Shown: positions 38,230 to 46,410 of the stretch, in pieces
Layout of the letters: every line of letters starts with the position of its first letter
Numbering within the stretch: the stretch's first letter is position 1
Origin: Microbacterium sp. cf332
Lineage (GTDB): Bacteria > Actinomycetota > Actinomycetes > Actinomycetales > Microbacteriaceae
NCBI RefSeq assembly: GCF_900102175.1
Contig: NZ_FNKN01000001.1
Span: 310,001-374,000 of the forward strand
DNA length: 64,000 nucleotides
Direction: 5' to 3'
Made by a program: the position numbers and the translations under genes
The notes under the pieces: model-generated
Databases searched by the model: none
Told to the model about the DNA's origin: nothing
What the model saw: the letters and a program-made list of their open reading frames with translations, nothing else

Positions 38230-38732
38230 TGACCCGCACCGAGCGCCTCGTGCTCCGTCCCATGACAGAGGACGACCTCCCACCCCTCCGCGCGATCCTC
38301 TCCGACCCGGTCGCGATGGCCGCGTACGAGGGGGCATTCGACCACGACGAGAGCGCCGCCTGGCTCGCCCGCAATCTGCGCCGCTACGACGAGGACGGGT
38401 TCGGGCTGTGGGCCGTCGACCTCCCGGGCACCGGGATGATCGGACAGTGCGGCATCACCCGGCAGTTCGTCGGCGACGAGCCGGTGCTCGAAGTGGGCTA
38501 TCTCTTCCAGCGGGCGCACTGGCACCGCGGCTACGCCGTGGAGGCCGCCTCTGCGGCTCGGGACTGGGGCTTCCGGGAGCTCGGAGCGCCCACGATCTGG
38601 GCGAAGGTCCGCGACACGAACATCGCCTCGATGAACGTCGCCATCCGGCTGGGCATGACGGTACGCCGGCGCTTCGTGGTCCACTACCGCGGCGTGGACA
38701 TGCCGCATCTGGGCTTCGCCGTCGACCGGTGA
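38226..38732 (+). CDS. GNAT family N-acetyltransferase (RimJ/RimL type)
   Basis: A 168-residue acetyltransferase. It begins TRTERLVLRPMTEDDLPPL, the hallmark of the RimJ/RimL-like branch, and has the acetyl-CoA loop RAHWHRGYAVEA and the NIASMNVAIRLGM block. The substrate is unknown. The start overlaps the stop of the pentapeptide gene (ATGATG at 38226-38231, with ATG 38229 an alternative), so the two are translationally coupled. Confidence 0.88.
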   Translation: MMTRTERLVLRPMTEDDLPPLRAILSDPVAMAAYEGAFDHDESAAWLARNLRRYDEDGFGLWAVDLPGTGMIGQCGITRQFVGDEPVLEVGYLFQRAHWHRGYAVEAASAARDWGFRELGAPTIWAKVRDTNIASMNVAIRLGMTVRRRFVVHYRGVDMPHLGFAVDR

Positions 38733-38742
38733 TCGCGCGGCG

Positions 38743-39159
38743 TCAGGCGTCAGACCAGGATTCGGCGCGCACCGTCACGAGCGGCGACGCGTGCAGCAGT
38801 CGCGACACCGGGCACCGATCGTGCGCCGCGGCGGCGAGCTCGGCCGCGGCCTGCTCGTCGACCCCCTCCGCCGACACGAAGGCCGTCGCCACGAACTCGT
38901 AGCCGCCGCGTCCCTCGGCGTCGCGCATCGCGACGTCGACCCGCACCCTCGTCCGGCGTTCGCCTCGCACGATCGCCTGCGCCGTGGCGCTCAGACACGT
39001 CGACCAGGCGAGAGCGAGCAGCTGCTCGGGGTTGCTCGCGGTCTCATCATGACCCGGCTGGAGGGGATTCGACACCGCGACCTCGAGTCCGCCCGCGACC
39101 CGGCTCACACCGGTGCCCCCGTCGTCGTTGGAAGCGGTGGTGCGGTATCTCACGGCCAT
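38743..39159 (-). CDS. Ohr/OsmC family organic hydroperoxide reductase
   Basis: A 138-residue thiol peroxidase of the Ohr/OsmC family. The two catalytic Cys are present: C55 in AWSTCLSATAQ and C116 in HDRCPVSRLL, with the conserved NPEQLLALAW helix in front. It reduces organic peroxides using lipoylated proteins or thiols in studied members. ATG 39159 has TATAGT (39171-39166) exactly 6 nt upstream and no ribosome binding site. A 21-bp palindrome (39170-39190) overlaps that -10 element and lies between this gene and metN; it is a good candidate for a MarR/OhrR-type operator, although no such regulator is adjacent. Confidence 0.93.
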   Translation of the reverse strand: MAVRYRTTASNDDGGTGVSRVAGGLEVAVSNPLQPGHDETASNPEQLLALAWSTCLSATAQAIVRGERRTRVRVDVAMRDAEGRGGYEFVATAFVSAEGVDEQAAAELAAAAHDRCPVSRLLHASPLVTVRAESWSDA

Positions 39160-39165
39160 GCCTCG

Positions 39166-39190
39166 ACTATAGTTGAACGTCGTCCAACTA
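39166..39190. promoter_or_regulatory. Palindromic operator between ohr and metN
   Basis: A 21-bp palindrome centred on 39180, starting TAGTTG (39170) and ending CAACTA (39190); 18 of 20 non-central positions are symmetric. It overlaps the ohr -10 (39171-39166) and ends 15 nt before the metN GTG, so bound protein would affect ohr and probably metNIQ. Confidence 0.65.
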
Positions 39191-39204
39191 ATGGAGGATG
39201 CCCC

Positions 39205-39966
39205 GTGCCACCGTCCGACGCTCCGATCGCCCTCCGTGGCGTCGGCGTCACCTATCCCGGCGGCACGCGCGCCCTGACCGACGTCGACCTCGAGATCCGG
39301 TCGGGCGAGATCTTCGGCGTCATCGGCGAGAGCGGCGCCGGCAAGAGCACCCTCCTCTCCCTGCTCACCGGCGAGATGGCACCGTCCGAGGGAGGGGTCG
39401 CCGTCCTCGGCGCCGATCCGACCGCTCTCGATCCCGTAGCCCTGCGTGCGCTCCGCCGACGGATCGGTGTCGTCTTCCAGGGTGTCCACCTGCTCGCCAA
39501 CCGGACCGTGCGCCAGAACGTCGCCCTGCCCCTGCAACTGCGCGGGCGACGCGGGCGGGCGGACTCGGCGGCCCGCCGAGACCTCGTCGCCGATGTCCTG
39601 CGATTCGTCGGGCTCGACGGCCGTGCCGACGCCTACCCGGCCCAGCTCAGCGGGGGCCAACGGCAGCGGATCGGCATCGCACGCGCCCTGGTCGCTCGAC
39701 CGGACATCTTGCTGTGCGACGAGCCTACGTCGTCCCTCGACGCCGGTACGACCGACGGCGTGCTCGCGCTGCTGCGCGAGGCACGCGACCAGTTCGGCAC
39801 CACCGTGGTCGTCGTCACGCACGATCTCGCCGTGGTGCGCCGGGTCTGCGACCGCGTCGCGCTCTTCGAAGCGGGTCGGCTGCGCGACATCCTGTCCGTC
39901 CGCCCCGACACCGGCCACGGGACCGAGAGCTACCTCGACCGCGCACGTCGGGAGCTGGGAACGTGA
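39205..39966 (+). CDS. metN: Methionine ABC transporter ATP-binding protein without NIL domain
   Basis: ATPase (253 residues) of the methionine importer. Walker A GESGAGKST (41-49), Q-loop VVFQGVHLL, signature LSGGQRQRIGIARAL (about 149) and Walker B ILLCDEPTSSLD are intact. The C-terminal NIL/ACT-like domain that in E. coli MetN (343 residues) senses methionine is missing, since the protein ends soon after the nucleotide-binding domain. GTG 39205 has GGAGG 7 nt upstream. Stop overlaps the metI GTG (GTGA). Substrate assignment rests on the metNIQ set and the MetQ-like lipoprotein. Confidence 0.88.
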   Translation: MPPSDAPIALRGVGVTYPGGTRALTDVDLEIRSGEIFGVIGESGAGKSTLLSLLTGEMAPSEGGVAVLGADPTALDPVALRALRRRIGVVFQGVHLLANRTVRQNVALPLQLRGRRGRADSAARRDLVADVLRFVGLDGRADAYPAQLSGGQRQRIGIARALVARPDILLCDEPTSSLDAGTTDGVLALLREARDQFGTTVVVVTHDLAVVRRVCDRVALFEAGRLRDILSVRPDTGHGTESYLDRARRELGT

Positions 39967-40634
39967 ACGCGCTGCTGGAAACGCTCGAGCGCCGCGGCGT
40001 CGACCTGCTCGAAGCGCTCGGTGAGACCGGATACATGCTGCTCGTCTCGCTCACCGCCGCCGTCGTCCTCGGCCTCCCGCTCGGGATGACCGTCTACCTC
40101 ACCGGCCGGGGCGGAACTGCGCCGAACCGCGTCTTGTGGACGATCGGCAACCTGTTCATCAACGTCGTGCGCTCGTTCCCGTTCCTGCTGCTGGTCGTCT
40201 TCCTCGTCCCCGTCACCCGTCTCGTCTACGGCACCACGTTCGGGACACCGGCGGCGACGTTCTCGCTCTGCTTCGTCGCCGTCGCCATCTACGCGCGTCT
40301 CGTCGAGCAGATCCTGCGCGAGGTCAGCCCCGGCATCCCCCGCGTCGCTCGCACGATGGGGGCGACGCTGCCGCAGACTGTGGTGCGTTTCCTGCTGCCC
40401 GAGGCGTTCCCCGGTCTCGTGTACGCCCTCACCTCGGCGACCATCAGCCTGCTGTCCTACTCCACCGTCCTCGGAGTCGTGGGCGGCGGCGGCATCGGAG
40501 ACTTCGCGCTCCGCTATGGCTATCAGGAGTACGACTATCCGCTGATGTACTTCACCATCGCGGTCATCCTGATCATCGTGCTGCTCATCCAGTCCATCGG
40601 GCACCGCCTCTCGATCCGACTCGACCACCGCTGA
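39963..40634 (+). CDS. metI: Methionine ABC transporter permease
   Basis: Permease (223 residues) with about five membrane helices and the MetI signature: LVSLTAAVVLGLPLGMTVYL, NVVRSFPFLLLVVFLVP, the coupling helix EVSPGIPRVARTMGAT, and LLSYSTVLGVVGGGGIGDFA. Length and motifs match MetI. GTG 39963 overlaps the metN stop. A 43-nt gap with GAGGAG separates it from metQ. Confidence 0.93.
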   Translation: MNALLETLERRGVDLLEALGETGYMLLVSLTAAVVLGLPLGMTVYLTGRGGTAPNRVLWTIGNLFINVVRSFPFLLLVVFLVPVTRLVYGTTFGTPAATFSLCFVAVAIYARLVEQILREVSPGIPRVARTMGATLPQTVVRFLLPEAFPGLVYALTSATISLLSYSTVLGVVGGGGIGDFALRYGYQEYDYPLMYFTIAVILIIVLLIQSIGHRLSIRLDHR

Positions 40635-40677
40635 CCCCCGACCACTGCACACCACCCGCTCTCACGAGGAGAACCCC

Positions 40678-41499
40678 ATGCCCCTTCGCACCGTCCGCTC
40701 CCGCATCGCCTCCGCTGCCTTCGCAGCCATCGCGACGGCGGTCGTGCTCACCGGCTGCGCCGCATCGTCCGGCGATGCCGCATCGGACGTCATGACGCTG
40801 CGGGTTGGGGCGGTCACCTCCCCCGCGACCGACATCGTCGAAGCCGCCGGCGCAGCGATCGCAGACGGCTACGAGATCGAGCTCGTCGAGGTCTCGGACT
40901 ACGTCACGATCAACAACATGCTCGCCGCAGGCGACATCGATGCGAACTTCTCGCAGCACGAGCCCTATATGCAGGAGTTCAACGCCAAGAACGGCGCGTC
41001 GCTCGAGGCCGTGCAGCCGATCTACAACTTCGTCATCGCCTTCTACTCGAAGACCCTGACCGACATCGATCAGCTGCCCGAGGATGCGACCGTGGCGATC
41101 CCGAACGACGCCTCCAACACGGCGCGCGCGCTCAAGCTTCTCGCCGACGCAGGGATCATCGGCCTGAGCGACGGGATCGACCCGTATGCGGCCACCCTCG
41201 ACGACGTGGTCTCCAATCCCCAGAACCTCCAGTTCCTCTCGCTGGAGATCAACCAGCTCAACACCGCCTACGACGAGGCCGATCTCGTGTTCCAGTGGCC
41301 GTCCCACATCGCGGCGCTGGGTCTCACCCCTCAGGACGACGGACTGCTCACGGAGCTCGACGACCGTTTCGCCCTGCAGCTCGTGGTTCCCTCCGCCGAG
41401 GCGGACTCCGATGCGACCAAGGCGCTCATCGATGCGTTCACGAGCGACGAGGTGCGGAAGGTCATCGACGGCAACGACACGATCGAAGCGGCGTTCTGA
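40678..41499 (+). CDS. metQ: Methionine-binding lipoprotein (MetQ/NlpA family)
   Basis: Substrate-binding lipoprotein (273 residues). Lipobox LTGC puts the acylated Cys at residue 27 after an Arg-containing signal peptide; the mature part has the NlpA fold with LRVGAVTSPATDIVEAA, FSQHEPYMQEFN, VAIPNDASNTARAL and the QLVVPSAEAD segment. Residues of the Met pocket cannot be checked without alignment, so a related amino acid is possible. GAGGAG precedes the ATG. Followed by a strong terminator. Confidence 0.92.
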   Translation: MPLRTVRSRIASAAFAAIATAVVLTGCAASSGDAASDVMTLRVGAVTSPATDIVEAAGAAIADGYEIELVEVSDYVTINNMLAAGDIDANFSQHEPYMQEFNAKNGASLEAVQPIYNFVIAFYSKTLTDIDQLPEDATVAIPNDASNTARALKLLADAGIIGLSDGIDPYAATLDDVVSNPQNLQFLSLEINQLNTAYDEADLVFQWPSHIAALGLTPQDDGLLTELDDRFALQLVVPSAEADSDATKALIDAFTSDEVRKVIDGNDTIEAAF

Positions 41500-41503
41500 G
41501 CAC

Positions 41504-41532
41504 GGGTGGGGCGCGAGCGCCGCGCCCCACCC
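41504..41532 (+). terminator. Terminator after metNIQ
   Basis: Perfect 12-bp stem GGGTGGGGCGCG (41504-41515) with CGCGCCCCACCC (41521-41532), 5 nt after the metQ stop. Confidence 0.85.
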
Positions 41533-41536
41533 CGAG

Positions 41537-41542
41537 TAGAAT
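41537..41542 (+). promoter_or_regulatory. valS: Probable -10 element of valS
   Basis: TAGAAT begins 5 nt after the metNIQ terminator; transcription near 41549 would give a leader of about 52 nt. The -35 would fall in the terminator stem. Confidence 0.45.
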
Positions 41543-41600
41543 CGTACGACCCACACTCAGGCACGCTCACACAGTGCCGCACATATCGCCGAGGAGTCCC

Positions 41601-44180
41601 ATGACCGCGCAGATCCCCGACAAGCCCGCTCTCGAAGGCCTCGAGCAGAAGTGGGACGACGCGTGGTCCGAGCAGGGCACGTACCTGTTCGACCGGGTGC
41701 GCGCCGCCGAGGCGGGTCGCGCCGGCGTCTTCTCCGTCGACACCCCGCCGCCGACGGCCTCGGGCTCGCTCCACATCGGCCACGTCTTCTCGTTCACGCA
41801 CACCGACCTCAAGGTCCGTTTCGAACGCATGCGCGGCAAGAGCGTCTTCTACCCGATGGGCTGGGACGACAACGGCCTCCCGACGGAGCGCCGCGTGCAG
41901 AACTACTACGGCGTGCGCTGCGACCCCGGTCTGCCCTACGACGCGTCGTTCGTTCCGCCGTTCGAAGGCGGCGACAACAAGTCGAGCCGCGCTGCCGACC
42001 AGATCCCGATCAGTCGTCGCAACTTCATCGAGTTGTGCGAGAAGCTCACGATCGAGGATGAGAAGCAGTTCGAGACCCTCTTCCGGCAGCTGGGCCTCTC
42101 CGTCGACTGGACGCAGACCTATCGCACCATCTCCGACGAGACCATCCGCACGAGCCAGCTGGCGTTCCTGCGCAACATCGAACGCGGAGAGGCCTATCAG
42201 GCGCTCGCGCCGACCCTCTGGGACATCGACTTCCGGTCGGCGATCGCGCAGGCCGAGCTCGAGGACCGCGAACAGCAGGCCTCGTACCACCGCATCGCGT
42301 TCCACAAGACCGACGGCACGGGGGACATCCACATCGAGACGACACGACCGGAGCTCCTCCCCGCCTGTGTCGCCCTCGTCGCCAATCCCGACGACGAGCG
42401 CTATCAGCCGTACTTCGGCAAGACCGTGCGCACACCGCTGTTCGATGTCGAGGTTCCGGTGCTCGCGCACCATCTCGCGCAGCCCGACAAAGGCTCCGGC
42501 ATCGCCATGATCTGCACCTTCGGCGACGTGACCGACATCATCTGGTGGCGCGAGCTCGACCTGCCGAACCGCACGATCCTCGGTCATGACGGCCGTATCC
42601 TCGCCGACGCGCCCGACGTCATAGCGACCGACACTGCTCGCGAGGCCTACGCCGAGCTCGCGGGCAAGACGGTGTTCAGCGCCAAGAAGCGCATCGTCGA
42701 GCTGCTCGAGGAGTCGGGCGAGCTCCTCGAGGTGTCGAAGCCGTTCAGCCACCCCGTCAAGTTCTTCGAGAAGGGCGACCGACCGCTCGAGATCGTCTCG
42801 ACGCGCCAGTGGTACCTACGCAACGGCGCACGCGACGCCGAGCTGCGCGAACGACTCATCGAGCTCGGCACGCAGATGTCGTGGCACCCCGATTTCATGC
42901 GGGTGCGCTACGAGAACTGGACGAACGGACTCACCGGCGACTGGCTCGTCTCGCGTCAGCGCTTCTTCGGCGTACCCATCCCCGTCTGGTACGGACTCGA
43001 CGAGAACGGTGATCGCGACTATGGGCGCGTCCTCACACCGGATGCTGCACAGCTGCCGGTGGACCCCACCACCGACGTTCCCGCCGGCTACACGGCCGAC
43101 CAACGCGGCGTGCCCGGCGGCTTCGACGCCGAGCGCGACATCTTCGACACGTGGGCGACGTCGTCACTGACGCCGCAGCTCGCCGGCGGATGGCAGCGCG
43201 ATGAAGAACTCTGGAACCTCGTCGCACCCTTCGATCTCCGCCCACAGGGGCAGGACATCATCCGTACCTGGCTCTTCTCGACGATGCTGCGAAGCGCCCT
43301 CGAGGACGGGCGCGCTCCCTGGTCCGACGCCGCGATCTCGGGGTTCATCGTGGATCCCGACCGCAAGAAGATGTCCAAGTCCAAGGGCAATGTCGTGACG
43401 CCCGCCGACATCCTCGCGCAGCATGGCACCGACGCGGTGCGGTACTGGGCGGCATCGAGCCGCCTCGGCTCCGACGCGGCGTTCGACCCGCAGAACCCCA
43501 CACAGGTCAAGATCGGTCGCCGTCTGGCGATCAAGGTGCTCAATGCCGCGAAGTTCGTCCTGTCGTTCCCGGTCCCCGAGGGCGCGCAGGTGACGCACGA
43601 CCTCGACGCCGCGATGCTCGCCACCCTCGACCGGGTCGTCGTCGACGCCACCCGAGCCTTCGAGGCGTACGACCACGCGCGGGCGCTCGAGATCACCGAG
43701 GCGTTCTTCTGGACGTTCTGCGACGACTACCTCGAGCTCGTCAAGGAACGCGCCTACGATCGCAGCGATGCGGGGCAGGCATCGGCGGCGCTGGCTCTGC
43801 GACTCGCCCTGTCGTCGTTGCTCCGCCTGCTCGCCCCGGTTCTCGCGTTCGCGACAGAGGAAGCGTGGTCGTGGTTCGAGGACGGATCGGTCCACACGGC
43901 TGCGTGGCCCGAGCCCAGCGGCATCACGGGCGACCCGGCCGTCTTGACGGCAGCGAGCACCGCCCTGATCGGCATCCGCCGCGCGAAGACCGAGGCGAAG
44001 GCCTCGCAGAAGACGCCGGTCTCGGTCCTCGCGCTCCGCGCCGATGCCGACACCGTCGACCGCCTCCGTCGAGCGGAAGGCGACCTCAGGGCCGTCGGAC
44101 GAATCGACGAGCTGCAGCTCGTCGAGGCCGACGGCGAGCTCATGATCGAGCGCGTCGAGCTCGCGACGCAGGAGAGCTGA
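41601..44180 (+). CDS. valS: Valyl-tRNA synthetase, archaeal/rickettsial type
   Basis: Class I synthetase charging tRNA-Val (859 residues). HIGH at 58-61 (SGSLHIGHVF), KMSKS in [11 protein letters not shown] (about 588). The segment MGWDDNGLPTERRVQNYYG (about 86-104) is the form found in archaeal and some alphaproteobacterial enzymes; ordinary bacterial ValS reads GTDHAG at this point. The long C-terminal coiled coil of bacterial ValS is also missing, which explains the shorter length. CP1 editing domain is present. ATG 41601 has GAGGAG 5 nt upstream. It is followed by a small gene 1 nt after the stop. Confidence 0.96.
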   Translation: MTAQIPDKPALEGLEQKWDDAWSEQGTYLFDRVRAAEAGRAGVFSVDTPPPTASGSLHIGHVFSFTHTDLKVRFERMRGKSVFYPMGWDDNGLPTERRVQNYYGVRCDPGLPYDASFVPPFEGGDNKSSRAADQIPISRRNFIELCEKLTIEDEKQFETLFRQLGLSVDWTQTYRTISDETIRTSQLAFLRNIERGEAYQALAPTLWDIDFRSAIAQAELEDREQQASYHRIAFHKTDGTGDIHIETTRPELLPACVALVANPDDERYQPYFGKTVRTPLFDVEVPVLAHHLAQPDKGSGIAMICTFGDVTDIIWWRELDLPNRTILGHDGRILADAPDVIATDTAREAYAELAGKTVFSAKKRIVELLEESGELLEVSKPFSHPVKFFEKGDRPLEIVSTRQWYLRNGARDAELRERLIELGTQMSWHPDFMRVRYENWTNGLTGDWLVSRQRFFGVPIPVWYGLDENGDRDYGRVLTPDAAQLPVDPTTDVPAGYTADQRGVPGGFDAERDIFDTWATSSLTPQLAGGWQRDEELWNLVAPFDLRPQGQDIIRTWLFSTMLRSALEDGRAPWSDAAISGFIVDPDRKKMSKSKGNVVTPADILAQHGTDAVRYWAASSRLGSDAAFDPQNPTQVKIGRRLAIKVLNAAKFVLSFPVPEGAQVTHDLDAAMLATLDRVVVDATRAFEAYDHARALEITEAFFWTFCDDYLELVKERAYDRSDAGQASAALALRLALSSLLRLLAPVLAFATEEAWSWFEDGSVHTAAWPEPSGITGDPAVLTAASTALIGIRRAKTEAKASQKTPVSVLALRADADTVDRLRRAEGDLRAVGRIDELQLVEADGELMIERVELATQES

Positions 44181-44181
44181 G

Positions 44182-44415
44182 ATGCGCCTCGGCACCCGCT
44201 GGACGAGCGGTGACGACCCGCCCGTGTCGCTGCCCGCGGCCTTCCGCGACCAGGTACGGGCGGTCGATCGGTTCCTCGACGTGGATCCGCGCCCGCGGTG
44301 GACGCTCACCTGGCTCGAGGGGCGGCCCGTGGCCGAGCTCGAGACGGGCGTCGTCGTGTCCCTCGACGCCGACGGCACGCCCGTGGTCGGTCAGATCGAC
44401 GACGACACGTTCTGA
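44182..44415 (+). CDS. Small conserved hypothetical protein
   Basis: A 77-residue soluble protein starting MRLGTRWTSGDDPP, with Trp-rich segment WTLTWLEGRPVAELETG. No domain is recognised. It starts 1 nt after the valS stop, so it is probably translated from the valS mRNA, and codon use matches its neighbours. No function is proposed. Confidence 0.7.
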   Translation: MRLGTRWTSGDDPPVSLPAAFRDQVRAVDRFLDVDPRPRWTLTWLEGRPVAELETGVVVSLDADGTPVVGQIDDDTF

Positions 44416-44419
44416 CGGG

Positions 44420-44461
44420 CGGGTGCGGCCGCCGCTCATCTGTCGTCAGCGGCCGCACCCG
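44420..44461. terminator. Bidirectional terminator between valS operon and MFS gene
   Basis: 13-bp stem CGGGTGCGGCCGC (44420-44432) with GCGGCCGCACCCG (44449-44461), 16-nt loop. The right arm overlaps the end of the MFS gene. Confidence 0.8.
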
Positions 44462-45716
44462 CGGTCGAGGCCGACCGGATGAGCCGGGTGCTCATCGCCG
44501 TCGCGGCGAGACAGACGACGCCGGCGACGACGAACGGCAGGCGCAGGTCGATCGACGCCACGAGGCCGCCCAGCACCGTCGCGACCGGGAAGAGCCCCCA
44601 CGTGAGAGTGCGGATGACGCCGAGCGTCCGTCCGAACAGCGCCGGCGGGATGATCTGCTGCCTCAGCGCACCCCAGGGTACGTTCCACAGCGACACCGCG
44701 AACGCCATACCCGCATAGGCCATGACCGCCAGGATGAGGTGCGGTGCGCAGCCGACGCCGATCATGCACGCGGCGGCAACGATGTTGGCGATCCACATGA
44801 CGTTGCCCCGACCCCAGCGTGAGACCAGTCGTGCCGCCATGAGCGAACCTGCGAGCGCACCGACGCCGACGCCGGCGGTGATGAAGCCGATCGCGGCCTC
44901 GGGTACGCGGTGGACGTCGAGGAAGTAAAGCAGGGTGGGTGCCTGTGCGAAGGCAAAGCCGCACCCGACCACAGAGGTGTACACCACGAGCGCCCGCAGG
45001 AACCGGTGCCGCCACAGATAACGGAGGGCCGCGGACGCCGGAACGGCGGGCTGTCGCGCGGCCGGTTCCGCGGCGGGGGCTCCGTCAGGGATGTGGCGTG
45101 CGCGCGCCGCCGAGAGGGGCAGCATCAGTGCGAGGGCGATCGGCACGAGGTAGGCCGCGGCGCCGATCCAGAGCGGCAGGACGAGCGCGACGGCGAAGAG
45201 CACGCCGGCGACCGGCTGTGCGAGGAAGCTGTCGATCGTGATCTGAGCCGCTTGGATCCGGCCATTGGCGCGGTCGAGCTGATCGCGCTCGACGACCCCG
45301 GGGATGACCGCGTTCGTCGCGTTGTCGAAGAGCGTCTCGCCGAACCCGAAGACGAGCGTTCCCACCAACAGCCACACGATGTCGAGGCCGCCCGTCACCG
45401 TGAGCAGGGCGAGGCCCACCGCCGCTGTGCCGCGAACGGTGTTGGCGACGGCCATGACGCGACGCCGGTCGAACCTGTCCACGATGACCCCGGCGGCGAC
45501 GCCGAAGACCAGCCAGGGGACGAAAGCGGCGGCACCGAGCAGGGAGATGAGCAGCGGGTCACGCGTGAGCGTCGTCGCGATCAGGGGGACCGCGGTGCGG
45601 CCCAGCCCGTCGGCGAGGTTGCTGAAGGCGGCCGCGGTCCACAGCCGCGAGAAGTCCCGGCCCATCGGGCGCGCCACCGATCGGGTGCGGGGGGAGGTCT
45701 CCGCGGGTGCGCTCAT
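44436..45716 (-). CDS. MFS transporter (enterobactin/macrolide-exporter-like)
   Basis: A 426-residue major facilitator with about 12 membrane helices. [24 protein letters not shown] at the start and [17 protein letters not shown] (motif A between helices 2 and 3, split here) place it in the MFS_3/EntS-like exporter branch that also holds macrolide exporters. The substrate is unknown. ATG overlaps the stop of the ArsR-like regulator (ATGA), so the pair is co-translated and the regulator probably controls it. Confidence 0.88.
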   Translation of the reverse strand: MSAPAETSPRTRSVARPMGRDFSRLWTAAAFSNLADGLGRTAVPLIATTLTRDPLLISLLGAAAFVPWLVFGVAAGVIVDRFDRRRVMAVANTVRGTAAVGLALLTVTGGLDIVWLLVGTLVFGFGETLFDNATNAVIPGVVERDQLDRANGRIQAAQITIDSFLAQPVAGVLFAVALVLPLWIGAAAYLVPIALALMLPLSAARARHIPDGAPAAEPAARQPAVPASAALRYLWRHRFLRALVVYTSVVGCGFAFAQAPTLLYFLDVHRVPEAAIGFITAGVGVGALAGSLMAARLVSRWGRGNVMWIANIVAAACMIGVGCAPHLILAVMAYAGMAFAVSLWNVPWGALRQQIIPPALFGRTLGVIRTLTWGLFPVATVLGGLVASIDLRLPFVVAGVVCLAATAMSTRLIRSASTAGAAADDR

Positions 45717-46342
45717 CGTCCGTCACCCCCGTCGACGAGCGGGAATGCGTCGGCGCGCAGCGCGACGACACGCCGTTCGCCGTCGGAGATCCCGTCCGTG
45801 TCCCGCTCGAGCCGGTATTCATCGACGATCTCGTCGACGGCCCGCTGGATGCGGGCGTTGATCTCACCGAGCTGATCCGCCGTCACCGTCACGCTGGCCG
45901 AGGTGATCAGTGCGTTCTGCGCCCAGGGGTCGAGCTCGTCGCGCAGGGTCGTGCTGACGTACCGCATGAGCTGTGCGTGCCGTCGGTCGAGGAATTCGCC
46001 CATCACCACCTGGGTCGCGGCCCGACCCGCGGGCGTCCGGAGGGCATCCGGCCCGGGGAAGGAGACCCCGCCCGAGGGGCGCTCCCACCAGCGTTCTCGC
46101 GCCGTGCCCCGTTCCGGCAGTTCACGGATGAGGTCGTGCTTCGCGAGCGCACGCAGGTGGTAACTCGTCGACCCCGATGACTCCCCCGTCATCGCCGCGA
46201 GCGAACTCGCCGTCTGCGGCCCCTGTTGGCTCAGGATGTCGTACAGCTGCACCCGCACGGGGTGCGCGAGGGCCCGCAACGCCCCCGCATCGAGTGCCCG
46301 GATCTCGCGGTGCCCCGGTGCCCGGGACGTGTCATCGCTCAT
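45713..46342 (-). CDS. ArsR/winged-helix transcriptional regulator
   Basis: A 209-residue regulator. The N-terminal winged helix (about 15-95) reads [20 protein letters not shown] and [17 protein letters not shown], as in ArsR-type proteins without obvious metal-binding Cys; the extra 110-residue C-terminal helical domain probably binds an organic ligand or forms the dimer. ATG 46342 has TACGTT (46355-46350) 7 nt upstream, likely leaderless; an upstream in-frame start at 46597 would run into the peptidase gene. Overlapping its own promoter lie a palindrome and phased repeats (46346-46390), suggesting autorepression. It is coupled to an MFS exporter. Confidence 0.88.
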   Translation of the reverse strand: MSDDTSRAPGHREIRALDAGALRALAHPVRVQLYDILSQQGPQTASSLAAMTGESSGSTSYHLRALAKHDLIRELPERGTARERWWERPSGGVSFPGPDALRTPAGRAATQVVMGEFLDRRHAQLMRYVSTTLRDELDPWAQNALITSASVTVTADQLGEINARIQRAVDEIVDEYRLERDTDGISDGERRVVALRADAFPLVDGGDGR

Positions 46343-46345
46343 GAA

Positions 46346-46404
46346 TGCAAACGTATCTTTGCAAGCATTTCTTTGCAACAAGTTCTTTGCGTGCGTCGTA
46401 GGGT
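46346..46404. promoter_or_regulatory. Operator and divergent promoters of the ArsR-like gene and M3 peptidase
   Basis: TCTTTGCAA occurs at 46356, 46370 and (as TCTTTGC) at 46384, an exact 14-bp spacing. TGCAAA (46346) and TTTGCA (46358) also form a 6-6-6 palindrome covering the regulator's -10 (46355-46350). The peptidase -10 TAGGGT is at 46399-46404, with its -35 region inside the repeats. The stretch is markedly AT-rich. Confidence 0.65.
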
Positions 46405-46410
46405 GGACGC

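Noticed and set aside
39160-39204. SAM riboswitch before metN
   Set aside because: The gap between the ohr and metN starts is only 45 bp, too short for any S-box; the visible element is a DNA palindrome.
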